Assembly: GCA_009744235.1 (NCBI GenBank)
Contig: WPHV01000010.1
Location: 124,001-188,000, forward strand
DNA: 64,000 bases
Direction: 5' to 3'
From: Gillisella vitis
GTDB lineage: Bacteria > Pseudomonadota > Alphaproteobacteria > Rhizobiales > Rhizobiaceae
The position numbers and the translations under genes are program-made. Of this stretch, positions 7,883 to 15,734 are shown piece after piece. The notes beneath the pieces were generated by a model. The model was not told where the DNA came from. It ran no database searches and saw only the letters and a list, made by a program, of their open reading frames with translations. Within the stretch, counting starts at the first letter, position 1. Each line of letters opens with the position of its first letter.

Positions 7883-9145
7883 ATGAGCGATCATCAGATG
7901 ACTGCCCCCGAAATCAAGGCGATCCCGGAAACCATGGCCGCCGCTTTCGACGATTTCATGGAAGCCTTCGAAGGCTTCAAACAGGCCAATGACCAGCGGC
8001 TTGGCGAAATCGAGCAGAAGCTGACCGCCGATGTCGTCACCCGCGATAAGGTGGAGCGGATCAACAAGGCGATGGACGAGCAATCCCGGCTGCTGGACCA
8101 GCTGGCGCTGAAAAATCTGCGTCCGGCGCTGGGATCGAACGGCAATCGCGGTGGTTCCTCTAGCCTTGACATGACGGAGCGCAAGGCGGCTTTCGAGGCC
8201 TATATCCGGCGCGGCGATGAGACGGCGCTGCGCGATCTTGACGCCAAATCCATGGCGATTGGGTCGGATGCGGATGGCGGTTATCTGGTCACCGACGAGA
8301 CCGATAGCGAGATTGGCCGCAGGCTGGCCTCCATCTCGCCGATCCGGCAATTGGCCAGCGTCCGGCAGGTCTCGGGCGCGGTGCTGAAAAAGCCGTTTGC
8401 CCCGACGGGCATGGCCTCCGGCTGGGTGGCCGAAACCACGGCCCGCACCCAGACCGATACGCCGCAGCTGACGGAACTTAGCTTTCCGACCATGGAGATT
8501 TACGCCATGCCCGCCGCCACCCAGTCGCTGCTGGACGATGCGGCTGTTGATGTCGAGGCCTGGATTGCTGGTGAGGTGGACATCGCCTTTGCCGAACAGG
8601 AAGGGGCGGCCTTTGTGGCGGGCGATGGTGTCAACAAGCCAAAGGGCTTTCTGGCCTATGAGACGGTGGCCGACAGCGCCTGGGCCTGGGGTAAGATCGG
8701 CTTCAAGGCGACCGGCGCTGCCGGTGGCTTTGCCGCAAGCGGGCCGTCCGATGTGCTGCTCGACACCATCTATGCGTTGAAGGCTGGGCATCGCCAGAAC
8801 GGCACGTTTGTGATGAACCGCAAGACCCAGGGCGAGATCCGCAAGTTCAAGGATGCCGACGGCAATTATCTCTGGCTGCCGCCCGCAGGCCCCGGCCTTG
8901 AGGCCTCACTGATGGGCTTTCCGATTGCCGAGGCCGAGGACATGCCCGATATCGCCGCCAACGCCTTTTCCATCGCCTTTGGTGATTTCAAGGCCGGGTA
9001 TCTGGTGGTTGACCGGATGGGCGTGCGGGTGCTGCGCGATCCCTATTCGGCCAAGCCCTATGTGCTGTTCTACACCACCAAGCGGGTTGGCGGTGGAATG
9101 CAGAATTTTGAAGCGCTAAAGCTGATCAAGTTTGCTGCCGCTTGA
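7883..9145 (+). CDS. GTA major capsid protein (HK97 fold)
   Basis: A 420-residue capsid subunit. The first 110-120 residues are charged and helical (AAAFDDFMEAFEGFKQANDQRLGEIEQKL), the delta/scaffold domain normally removed by the protease upstream. The HK97 core starts near DETALRDLDAKSMAIGSDADGGYLVTDE and includes PVRQLA-like P-domain text, the GFPIAEAEDMPD region and the GYLVVDRMGVRVLRDPYSAKPYV end. A foldback repeat and a strong hairpin terminator follow the stop, which would cap transcription after this abundant product. Confidence 0.94.
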   Translation: MSDHQMTAPEIKAIPETMAAAFDDFMEAFEGFKQANDQRLGEIEQKLTADVVTRDKVERINKAMDEQSRLLDQLALKNLRPALGSNGNRGGSSSLDMTERKAAFEAYIRRGDETALRDLDAKSMAIGSDADGGYLVTDETDSEIGRRLASISPIRQLASVRQVSGAVLKKPFAPTGMASGWVAETTARTQTDTPQLTELSFPTMEIYAMPAATQSLLDDAAVDVEAWIAGEVDIAFAEQEGAAFVAGDGVNKPKGFLAYETVADSAWAWGKIGFKATGAAGGFAASGPSDVLLDTIYALKAGHRQNGTFVMNRKTQGEIRKFKDADGNYLWLPPAGPGLEASLMGFPIAEAEDMPDIAANAFSIAFGDFKAGYLVVDRMGVRVLRDPYSAKPYVLFYTTKRVGGGMQNFEALKLIKFAAA

Positions 9146-9178
9146 CAGCCCGCGCATGAATACCCGCTGACGGGCTGC

Positions 9179-9251
9179 AAATGGCGAATTCTGCGCTTCC
9201 AGTGCTCACGTACTTGAGTACGCTGCGCGCCGGTTCTCGAATTCACCATTT
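9179..9251. repeat. Foldback repeat downstream of the capsid gene
   Basis: Arms AAATGGCGAATTC (9179-9191) and GAATTCACCATTT (9239-9251) pair at 12 of 13 positions. The loop itself contains CGTACT-TG-AGTACG (9209-9222). A further arm pair CAGCCCG/CGGGCTG lies at 9146-9152 and 9171-9177. It looks like a dispersed intergenic repeat, not like a gene. Confidence 0.6.
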
Positions 9252-9298
9252 TCGCCACGTCAGCAGGAATTCCTGCACGAGCTGTCGGCTGCGGCAGG

Positions 9299-9330
9299 AA
9301 GGGCGCTCCCGTAAACGGAGAGCGCCCTTT
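9299..9330 (+). terminator. Rho-independent terminator inside the GTA operon
   Basis: AAGGGCGCTC-CCGT and ACGG-AGAGCGCCCTT form a long GC-rich stem with a two-base loop and one bulged base, followed by TTTGTATTTT. It lies between the capsid gene and the head-tail connector gene, an expected place for partial termination that raises capsid over tail transcripts. Confidence 0.75.
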
Positions 9331-9368
9331 GTATTTTGGGCATTTCACCTTCCGGAGACCCCCAACAC

Positions 9369-9938
9369 ATGACCATCACCACCCTCACTCCGCCGCAAGC
9401 GGAGCCGCTGACCCTTGTCGATGTGAAGGCGCAGTTGAAGATTGATACCGATGATGAAGACGATCTTCTCTCCGGCCTGATCACCGCTGCCCGCCAGCAT
9501 CTGGAGGCTGAGACAGGGCTTTGCCTGATGAGCCAATCGCTGCGGCTCTATCTGGATGACTGGCCGCAGAGCGAAGTGATTCAGCTTCCCAAAGGTCCGG
9601 TGCAAACCATTGATGCCGTGACGGTTTTTGATGAAAACGGCGATGAACTTCATGTTTCACTGAAAGATCATCTGCTGGATGGACAGGCGCGTCCAGCCCG
9701 CCTGTGGCTGCGCGACCGGCCCTTGCCGGGACGGCCGATCAACGGCATCGAGATCGACTTTACCGCAGGCTTCGGTGCTGCCGCCACCGATGTGCCGGAT
9801 ACGCTGCGCCGCGCGATGAGCCTGCATGTTGCGGCCATGCATGCGTTTCGTGGTGTAGTGGCGCTGGCCGATCAGCCTGCCGCCCTGCCGGTTGGTTACG
9901 AACGGCTGATCGCACCTTTTTCCCGCAGGGGCCTGTGA
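9369..9938 (+). CDS. GTA head-tail connector (gp6-like adaptor)
   Basis: A 189-residue protein of the HK97 gp6/phiE125 gp8 adaptor type. The pattern VDVKAQLKIDTDDEDDLLSGLITAARQHLEAETG is the family's hallmark helical hairpin. It is followed by beta-rich text (IQLPKGPVQTIDAVTVFDENG) and a late PDTLRRAMSLHVAAMHAFRG helix. It would form a ring below the portal. The ATG at 9369 is chosen over the upstream 9336 frame; GGAG lies about 11 bases before it. The stop overlaps the next start by one base. Confidence 0.88.
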   Translation: MTITTLTPPQAEPLTLVDVKAQLKIDTDDEDDLLSGLITAARQHLEAETGLCLMSQSLRLYLDDWPQSEVIQLPKGPVQTIDAVTVFDENGDELHVSLKDHLLDGQARPARLWLRDRPLPGRPINGIEIDFTAGFGAAATDVPDTLRRAMSLHVAAMHAFRGVVALADQPAALPVGYERLIAPFSRRGL

Positions 9939-10276
9939 TGGGTGCCTTCACCATGCCCGATCCGGGCCGGATGACGGCGCGCCTCACGCTGGAACAGCCA
10001 GTTAATGAGCCTGACGGTCAGGGCGGGGTGAGCCAGAACTGGCAGGCGATTGCCACGCTCTGGGCGCTGATCGAGCCGCAATCCTTCACCCGTGAAGAGC
10101 GCGGCGAAGCGGAAATCGCCACCATCAACCAGACGGTGACCATTCGTTTTCGCACCGATGTGGCGCGCGGCCATCGGCTGGTGAAGGGAACGCGCATTCT
10201 CGCGGTCCGGGCGCTGCGCGACCCGGATGAGACCAAGCGGTTTCTGCTGCTGGATTGTGAGGAGGAGGTGAGATGA
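9938..10276 (+). CDS. GTA head-closure (head-tail adaptor) protein
   Basis: A 112-residue beta-barrel protein of the SPP1 gp16-like head-closure type. DPGRMTARLTLEQPVNEPDGQGGVSQNWQAIATLWALIEP is the typical opening. It continues with a TREERGEAE loop, VTIRFRTDVARGHRLV, and ends with RFLLLDCEEEVR. The start ATG shares its A with the preceding TGA, indicating translational coupling. It fills the g7 position, closing the portal-connector channel and receiving the tail. Confidence 0.85.
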   Translation: MGAFTMPDPGRMTARLTLEQPVNEPDGQGGVSQNWQAIATLWALIEPQSFTREERGEAEIATINQTVTIRFRTDVARGHRLVKGTRILAVRALRDPDETKRFLLLDCEEEVR

Positions 10277-10455
10277 GCCTGCAATTTTCAGCAAACGGGC
10301 AGCAGGGTGCGGTGACGGATTTTACCGCTGCGCTGCGGCGCAGGGTGGAAGAGGCCGCCAGCCGGGCGGCTGCCAAAAGGCAAAGCGCGAGCGAAGAGCC
10401 GAAGGGCGAGAAAATTGGAGAGACATCCGATGACCACGCACAGTCCGGTCAATGA
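10273..10455 (+). CDS. Small coupled GTA-cluster frame of unknown role
   Basis: A 60-residue frame starting in an ATGA overlap with the head-closure gene and ending 26 bases inside the next gene. GAGGAGG lies 6 bases before the ATG. The product is polar and basic (TAALRRRVEEAASRAAAKRQSASEEPKGEK) with a helix and a disordered tail. It may be a real small protein, or a translational relay that carries ribosomes to the next start. I do not recognise it. Confidence 0.5.
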   Translation: MSLQFSANGQQGAVTDFTAALRRRVEEAASRAAAKRQSASEEPKGEKIGETSDDHAQSGQ

Positions 10456-10834
10456 CCTGCTCACCGCAATGACGGCGGCGGCGCTCGCCGATACCGGCAT
10501 TGCGGCGATCATCGGTGCCGATGGGATGAAGGATCGTCGGCTGCTGCGCTCGGCCCAACCTTACCTGATGGTGGGCGAGGTGACGGTCACGGATATCTCC
10601 ACCGATGATGATGGGTTGGTTGAAGCGCTGGTCAGTTTGCAGGCCTGGTCGTCACTCAGTCGCCGCGAGGCGGAAAGCCTGGCGGCGATGGTGCGCGCCG
10701 TGTTGCAGGATGCGGCGCTGCCGCTGGTCGCTGCCCGGCTGATCGCGCTGCGCCATATCAAAACCGTCAGTCGCCGCGAGGCAAAGACCGGCCTTTATCT
10801 GGCCGAGTTGCAATTTCGCGCTGTTATCGCTTGA
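10430..10834 (+). CDS. GTA tail completion protein (DUF3168-like, gp8)
   Basis: A 134-residue protein matching the DUF3168 pattern: a short N-terminal helix (NDLLTAMTAAALADTGIAAIIG), a strand run around PYLMVGEVTVTDISTDDDGLVEALVSLQAWS and a C-terminal VSRREAKTGLYLAELQFRAVIA. The family forms the terminator ring joining tail tube to head closure. The start at 10430 follows GGAGAG. Its last 11 bases overlap the end of the antisense MFS gene. Confidence 0.83.
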   Translation: MTTHSPVNDLLTAMTAAALADTGIAAIIGADGMKDRRLLRSAQPYLMVGEVTVTDISTDDDGLVEALVSLQAWSSLSRREAESLAAMVRAVLQDAALPLVAARLIALRHIKTVSRREAKTGLYLAELQFRAVIA

Positions 10835-12068
10835 TGGTTGACTGGCGCGAAAGCATGGCCAGAAAGATCAGTGCTGCCAGCACCAGAGCGCTGACGGCGA
10901 GGGTAAAGGTTAGAAGCAGCGGCAGGCCGCCGCGATCCAGCAGACCAGCGATCACCACCGGCGACAGCGCCTGGGAGATATTGCCGGGCAGTGCCAGTTT
11001 TGCTGAGATCCCGGCGTAGCGGCTGACGGAAAAAAAGCCGAGCGGCAACACGGTGCGCGAAATGGCCGACAGGCCGGAGCCGACGCCATAGGCACCGATA
11101 AACAGGCCGAGCATCCATACGGAGCCATGGCCGAATATCAGCGCGAGAAAGCCGATGACGATCAGGCCGGTGGCCACAAGGCCTGATGTGACGGGCGAGG
11201 CGCGTTTTCCGGCAATTGTATCGGCGGCACGGGCGGAAATGCCCAGCACCGAGCGCAGCGACCCCAGTTGCAGCGCCAGCGCCGGTGTGGCGCCAGCCTG
11301 TGTGAGCATTTCAATCAGCGATGACGAGACGCCGAAGGTGACGCTGCTGAAGCCGATGCTGATGATGGCAAGTGCGATCATCGCCCGCTTTTGTTGGAGT
11401 GCTGTCAGCGGCATTGGTTCGCGGTCGGCAGCGGCCTGCGCTGTTTGCGACCGGGTTTTGATGGGTGGCAGGGCGAAGCGATGCAAGGGAACGAGGATGA
11501 GAAGATGGCAGCCAGCGGCAAGCAGCAATGTATCGCGCCAGCCCAGCAGGCCAGTCAGCCAACTGAGCAGCGGCCAGAAAATGGCCGTCGACAGCCCGGT
11601 GAAAATCATCAGCAGGCCGATGACGCTTTTCGCCGACGAGCCTTCGCGCTCGACGACCGCCGTATAGCAGGCAACGCTCAGCGCCAAGGTGCCGGCAATA
11701 CCGATGGTGAACCAGGCGGCAAAATAGGAAGCCATGCCTTGCGCCTGCGAGAGCAGTGCGAGGCCGAAAGCAAACACAACCGAACCCGCCGCCATCACCT
11801 TGGCGGCCCCGTGCCTTTCCAGCAGGCGGCCGCTGGCCGGTCCGGCAAAACCCATGATCAGCAGCATCACCGTGGCACCGAGAAAGCCGGTCTCGTTGCT
11901 GATGCCGATATCGGCGGCGATGGTGCGACCGAGAATGCCGAACAGGTCGAAACTCGTGCCCCAGCCGACAATCTGGCTGATGGATAGCACGGCCAGCAGC
12001 CGCAAGCGCGCCAGCGATGCGGCATTGTGGGGAACGGGACTGGGAGAATCGGCGGGGAGAGCGGACAT
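10824..12068 (-). CDS. MFS transporter embedded antisense in the GTA cluster
   Basis: A 414-residue major facilitator with about 12 hydrophobic helices. The first is LRLLAVLSISQIVGWGTSFDLFGILG. A loop with GRLLERHGAAKVMAAGS after helix 2 corresponds to MFS motif A. A polar central loop (LPPIKTRSQTAQAAADREPM) separates the halves. The substrate is not predictable. It lies between the tail-completion and major-tail genes, on the opposite strand to all structural genes except the 47-codon gene, and its 3' end overlaps the upstream GTA gene by 11 bases. It is unlikely to be a particle component; it looks like an insertion that left the flanking GTA genes intact. Confidence 0.88.
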   Translation of the reverse strand: MSALPADSPSPVPHNAASLARLRLLAVLSISQIVGWGTSFDLFGILGRTIAADIGISNETGFLGATVMLLIMGFAGPASGRLLERHGAAKVMAAGSVVFAFGLALLSQAQGMASYFAAWFTIGIAGTLALSVACYTAVVEREGSSAKSVIGLLMIFTGLSTAIFWPLLSWLTGLLGWRDTLLLAAGCHLLILVPLHRFALPPIKTRSQTAQAAADREPMPLTALQQKRAMIALAIISIGFSSVTFGVSSSLIEMLTQAGATPALALQLGSLRSVLGISARAADTIAGKRASPVTSGLVATGLIVIGFLALIFGHGSVWMLGLFIGAYGVGSGLSAISRTVLPLGFFSVSRYAGISAKLALPGNISQALSPVVIAGLLDRGGLPLLLTFTLAVSALVLAALIFLAMLSRQSTIKR

Positions 12069-12419
12069 GCAAGCAACCTAATCGGCAGATCAGCATAGTG
12101 CCGCATCTGTGTAAGTTTCAAGACACGGCTGTGTCTGGTCCAGACATTTACATCTGTTTGCAGCATCGGTGCGGACAACCTTTACTGTCTTTTTACGCGA
12201 GTTTTCGCGGTCACACTAGTTTTGGTGCTTCCCCTGCGGGCCTCTTGGTCTCCTTACCTTCGCCCTGGGTTTCTCTCTGAAAAAGGGACGGGCGGTCGTG
12301 CCGGCTTGGCCGGGTCCGCACGTGGGAGAGACCCCTGAAAACGGGGAGGGGGTGGATGTCGCCCTGGCGTGGTTGGCGGCCGGTTTGCGGATTTCTAGTT
12401 ATTTTCAAGGAGATTTTTT
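12069..12419. other. Spacer between the antisense MFS gene and the major tail gene
   Basis: No gene is seen. The region must hold the MFS promoter (minus strand) and probably a new plus-strand promoter for the tail genes. The 12230-12370 part is GC-rich with G- and C-tracts (CCCCTGAAAACGGGG, GGAGGGGGTGG) and has the texture of a dispersed rhizobial repeat. AAGGAGA directly precedes the major tail ATG. Confidence 0.45.
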
Positions 12420-12830
12420 ATGGTGGCCCAGAGGGGTAAGGACCTGCTGCTGAAGATTATCAGCGGCAGCGATTATGTAACCGTTGCAGGACTGCGTTCA
12501 CGCAAGCTGGCCTTCAATACCGAAACCGTCGATGTGACCGATGCCGACAGCGCCGGGCGCTGGCGTGAACTTTTGGCCGGTGCCGGTGCCAAACGCGCCT
12601 CGCTATCGGGGGCCGGGCTGTTCAAGGACCAGTCCTCCGATGAACTGGTCCGGGCGGCGTTTTTTGCCGGTTCGGTGTTGAGTTGGCAGGTGGTGATCCC
12701 GGCTTTTGGCACAGTGACCGGCCTGTTTCAGGTGACGGCGCTGGACTATTCCGGCGAGCATGACGGCGAGTTGAAATTCGACATCGCGCTGGAATCGGCA
12801 GGGGCTATTGCCTTTGAGGTGACGGCATGA
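12420..12830 (+). CDS. GTA major tail protein
   Basis: A 136-residue tail-tube subunit of the TP901-1 major tail protein type. MVAQRGKDLLLKI starts the fold. TVAGLRSRKLAFNTETVDVTDADSAGRWRELLAGAG is the highly characteristic segment, and the C-terminal half (FKDQSSDELVRAAFF, FQVTALDYSGEHDGELKFDIALESAGAI) completes the beta sandwich. AAGGAGA precedes the ATG. Position g9. The next gene starts in an ATGA overlap. Confidence 0.92.
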   Translation: MVAQRGKDLLLKIISGSDYVTVAGLRSRKLAFNTETVDVTDADSAGRWRELLAGAGAKRASLSGAGLFKDQSSDELVRAAFFAGSVLSWQVVIPAFGTVTGLFQVTALDYSGEHDGELKFDIALESAGAIAFEVTA

Positions 12831-13234
12831 ACGGGGGGACCATGAAAGGAGGGACGGGCATGCGCGCCAACCGCAGGCGCGGCGAAGTGGAAGCGGTGAT
12901 CGATGGCGAACGGCGGATTCTGTGCCTGACGCTGAGCGCGCTGGCCGAACTGGAAACGGCCTTTGCCGCCGACAGTCTGGCGGATCTTGCCCTGCGGTTT
13001 TCCAGTGGCAAGCTTTCCAGCCGCGATCTGATCCGCATTCTGGCCGTCGGGTTGCGGGGTGGCGGCAATTGCTGCGCCGATGAGGATGTCGCCGACATGT
13101 GCGTCGAGGGCGGGCTTGCCGCCTGCATCGCCATCGTCCGCGAGTTGCTGCTCGTGACGTTTGGAACGTCCGATCAGTCCGCCTCAGCCGGGCAGGCCGC
13201 TTCGATAGGGGAAGGTGATCTCGCCCGCCCTTGA
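12827..13234 (+). CDS. GTA tail-assembly protein (gp10-like)
   Basis: A 135-residue protein with the gene-transfer-agent family signature: RANRRRGEVEAVIDGERRILCLTLSALAELETAF, then LALRFSSGKLSSRDLIRILAVGLRGGG. It corresponds to g10 of the R. capsulatus cluster, a likely tail-assembly chaperone acting with the following short gene. It starts within an ATGA overlap; an internal ATG at 12860 is an alternative start just before the conserved region. Confidence 0.8.
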   Translation: MNGGTMKGGTGMRANRRRGEVEAVIDGERRILCLTLSALAELETAFAADSLADLALRFSSGKLSSRDLIRILAVGLRGGGNCCADEDVADMCVEGGLAACIAIVRELLLVTFGTSDQSASAGQAASIGEGDLARP

Positions 13235-13479
13235 GGGCCGCAGCGGGTCGATCCGACACGGTAAAGCCGCCTCCCTTTCCATGGGAGGCGGTGATGCATG
13301 CCGGATTTCACCTGCTGCGGCTGACCCCGCAGGCCTTCTGGGCGCTGACCCCACGCGAATTCGCCGCCATGAGTGGGGCGTTTCGTCCCGTCGCCACCGC
13401 CCGCACTGAGCTTGCCCGTGCCGATCTGGAGGCGCTGATGGCCCGCTATCCTGACCATGCTTTCCTGACCGCAACATAG
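13231..13479 (+). CDS. Phage tail assembly chaperone, small (gp10.1-like)
   Basis: An 82-residue frame matching the roughly 60-residue family whose core reads PFPWEAVMHAGFHLLRLTPQAFWALTPREFAAM. Because the FPW motif is normally part of the protein, the TTG at 13231, overlapping the gp10 stop, is listed as the start. The ATG at 13294 with GGGAGG five bases upstream is a strong alternative but would remove FPWEAV. In other tail systems this slot is filled by a frameshift product of the preceding chaperone; here it is a separate overlapping frame. Confidence 0.68.
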   Translation: MRAAAGRSDTVKPPPFPWEAVMHAGFHLLRLTPQAFWALTPREFAAMSGAFRPVATARTELARADLEALMARYPDHAFLTAT

Positions 13480-13578
13480 AGTTTGTCAGGGAAAAGTGGA
13501 ATCCGGTTTTCCCGAAAAGACAAACTCAAACAAAGGAATCGAGAGTCTGTCTGGTTCAATCTGAACCTGACAGACTCT
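13479..13578. repeat. Two consecutive compound hairpins
   Basis: Hairpin 1: GAGTTTGTC (13479-13487) with GACAAACTC (13519-13527), enclosing GGGAAAA (13489-13495) with TTTTCCC (13507-13513). Hairpin 2: AGAGTCTGTC (13542-13551) with GACAGACTCT (13569-13578), enclosing GGTTCA with TGAACC around a 3-base loop. The outer arms of the two hairpins are near copies, so alternative pairings are possible. The inner AAAGTGGAATCCGGTTTTC text resembles a word widespread in rhizobial spacers. Confidence 0.7.
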
Positions 13579-13592
13579 AGAAGAGGTAGACC

Positions 13593-14192
13593 ATGGCCGA
13601 TGACGAAACCCTGTCCTTCGGGATCGATCTCGATGCTTCCGGGGCGACCAAGACCCTCGACGATCTGGAAAGCCGCTCGAAAAGCTTTGGCAGCGCGCTG
13701 ACATCAGCGTTGAAATCCGCCACGAGCGGCGGTGGCGATCTGGAAGACACGCTGAAATCGCTGGCGAGCCAATTGTCCAGCATTACCCTGTCATCCGGGC
13801 TGCAACCGCTGCAAAGCAGTCTGTCGTCGCTGGCCTCCAGCGCCACATCCAGCCTTTCATCGGGGATCAGCTCGCTGTTTGCCTTCGAGAAGGGCGGCGT
13901 GCCCGGCTCGATCACGCCTTTTGCGTCCGGTGGGGTGGTGTCCAGCCCCACCTATTTCGGCATGGATGGCGGCAATACCGGGCTGATGGGCGAGGCGGGC
14001 AGCGAGGCGATCCTGCCGCTGAAACGCGGCTCGGATGGGTCGCTGGGGGTTGCCACCCAGGGCGGTGGTTCCTCCGGCACGCAGGTCAATGTCAACGTCA
14101 CCACCCAGGATGCGTCGAGCTTCACCAAGAGCCAGTCGCAGATTTCCAGCCTGCTGGCGCGTTCCGTCAAGCGCGGTCAGCGCAATTTGTGA
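13593..14192 (+). CDS. GTA tail tape-measure protein (short)
   Basis: A 199-residue protein. The first half is Ser/Leu/Ala-rich and helical (DLESRSKSFGSALTSALKSATSGGGDLEDTLKSLASQLSS). The second half carries GGVPGSITPFASGGVVSSPTYFGMDGGNTGLMGEAGSEAILPLKRG, the conserved C-terminal motif of phage tape-measure proteins. Its short length suits the short GTA tail; the R. capsulatus homologue is of similar size. AGAGG precedes the ATG. Confidence 0.88.
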   Translation: MADDETLSFGIDLDASGATKTLDDLESRSKSFGSALTSALKSATSGGGDLEDTLKSLASQLSSITLSSGLQPLQSSLSSLASSATSSLSSGISSLFAFEKGGVPGSITPFASGGVVSSPTYFGMDGGNTGLMGEAGSEAILPLKRGSDGSLGVATQGGGSSGTQVNVNVTTQDASSFTKSQSQISSLLARSVKRGQRNL

Positions 14193-14201
14193 GGTGAAAC
14201 C

Positions 14202-14837
14202 ATGGCAACCGCCTTTCACGAGGTGCGCTTTCCGCTGCGCGTGTCGCTTTCGACCAGCGGCGGGCCGGTGCGGCGCACGGATATTGTCAACCTGTCGAAT
14301 GGGCGCGAAGTGCGCAACCAGCGCTGGGCCAATTCGCGCCGAAGTTATGATGCCGGATCGGGGGTGAAATCGCTTGCCGATCTCTACACGATCCTGGAGT
14401 TTTTCGAGGCTCGTGGCGGCCAGATGGCGGGGTTCCGGTTTCGCGATCCGCTGGATGCCAATTCCGCCGGGCCGGGCCGGGCGGTGAGTGCTGAAGACCA
14501 GAAGATCGGCATCGGCGATGGTGTCACAGCCAGCTTCCAACTGGTCAAGACCTATGGCGATGCCGGTGGCGGCTGGAACCGCACCATTGCCAAGCCGGTC
14601 GATGGCACCGTGCTGATCTCGGTGGATGGCGTGCCGGTCAATGGGTTCAACTGCGATAGCACCACCGGGCTGGTGTCCTTCAATCAGGATTTTATTCCTG
14701 TATCCGGTGCCGTTATCCGGGCGGGCTTCCAATTCGATGTGCCGGTGCGTTTTGACACGGACCGGATCGAGATCAATCTCGAAGCCTTCAATGCTGGCAG
14801 CATTCCCTCCATTTCGCTGACGGAGATCCTTCCATGA
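14202..14837 (+). CDS. GTA distal tail protein (DUF2460, gp12)
   Basis: A 211-residue member of the DUF2460/TIGR02217 family. It begins FHEVRFPLRVSLSTSGGPVRRTDIV, contains NQRWANSRRSYDAGSGVKSLADLYTILEFFEARGG and FRFRDPLDANS, and ends FDVPVRFDTDRIEINLEAFNAGSIPSISLTEI. In R. capsulatus the g12 product is the distal tail ring anchoring the baseplate. GAGGTG lies just before the ATG, and the stop overlaps the next start in ATGA. Confidence 0.92.
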   Translation: MATAFHEVRFPLRVSLSTSGGPVRRTDIVNLSNGREVRNQRWANSRRSYDAGSGVKSLADLYTILEFFEARGGQMAGFRFRDPLDANSAGPGRAVSAEDQKIGIGDGVTASFQLVKTYGDAGGGWNRTIAKPVDGTVLISVDGVPVNGFNCDSTTGLVSFNQDFIPVSGAVIRAGFQFDVPVRFDTDRIEINLEAFNAGSIPSISLTEILP

Positions 14838-15724
14838 GGACAATCGATGCCGCTTTGGCGCGCCATCTGGCGGGCGACGCCACGACGCTCTGCACCTGCT
14901 GGCGCGTCACCCGCAGCGATGGGCTGGTGTTGGGCTTTACCGATCATGACCGGGATCTGACCCTGCGCGGCACGCTGTTTCATGCCGCCAGCGGTTTTTC
15001 CGCCAGCGATGGTGAGGCGGAAAACACCTTGTCGGCTCCGACCTCCGAAGTTGCCGGTGGTTTTTCCAGCGAGGTGATTACCGAAGCCGATCTGATTGCC
15101 GGGCGCTATGATGGGGCGCGCATCGAGGTCTACCGTGTCAACTGGCAGGTGCCGGACCAGCATGTTCTGCTCAAGGTACAGGATGTTGGCGAGGTCAAGC
15201 GTCAGACGGGGCAGTTTACCGCCGAATTGCGCAGCTTTGCCGCCAAGCTTTCCCAGGACCAAGGCCGCACACTGGGCCGCCGCTGCGATGCCAGCCTGGG
15301 CGATAATCGCTGCGGTATCGATTTGAATATTGAGGGCCGCACCGTCAGCGCTGTGTTGGTGGCGATGGCGGCGTCCGACCGGCTCATCGTTTCGGGGCTG
15401 GATGCCTATGGCGACGACCATTTCCGCTATGGCCGGATCACCGTCACATCAGGGGCTGAGACCGGCCTGACCGCCGAGATTGAAACCAGCCGCCCCGGAG
15501 AGGACGGCACGGAGCTGACACTGTGGCTGCCCTTGGAAGTAACATTGTCACCGGGCGATGCACTGAGCATCACTATCGGCTGCGACAAACGCTTCGCCAC
15601 CTGCCGCGACAGCTTCGCCAACGCCGCCAACTTCCGGGGCTTCCCGCATATGCCCGGCAGCGATTTCGCCTATTCCTATGTCAGCGGCCAAACGACCCAT
15701 GACGGGTCGGTGCTGTTTGAGTGA
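14834..15724 (+). CDS. GTA hub protein (DUF2163, gp13)
   Basis: A 296-residue baseplate hub of the DUF2163/BR0599 family. Early text is CTCWRVTRSDGLVLGFTDHDRDLTLRG, and the C-terminal third carries the cysteine clusters CDASLGDNRCG and GCDKRFATCRDSFANAANFRGFPHMPG. I recall from structural work that the R. capsulatus hub holds an iron-sulfur cluster; these four or five cysteines could ligate one, but this was not checked. It starts by ATGA overlap with the distal tail gene and is followed by a strong GAGGAGGA site. Confidence 0.92.
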   Translation: MRTIDAALARHLAGDATTLCTCWRVTRSDGLVLGFTDHDRDLTLRGTLFHAASGFSASDGEAENTLSAPTSEVAGGFSSEVITEADLIAGRYDGARIEVYRVNWQVPDQHVLLKVQDVGEVKRQTGQFTAELRSFAAKLSQDQGRTLGRRCDASLGDNRCGIDLNIEGRTVSAVLVAMAASDRLIVSGLDAYGDDHFRYGRITVTSGAETGLTAEIETSRPGEDGTELTLWLPLEVTLSPGDALSITIGCDKRFATCRDSFANAANFRGFPHMPGSDFAYSYVSGQTTHDGSVLFE

Positions 15725-15734
15725 GGAGGATTGT

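Noticed and set aside
10415..10430. Earlier TTG start for the tail-completion gene
   Set aside because: The TTG at 10415 includes the GGAGAG ribosome site of the ATG at 10430, which gives the family-typical N-terminus.
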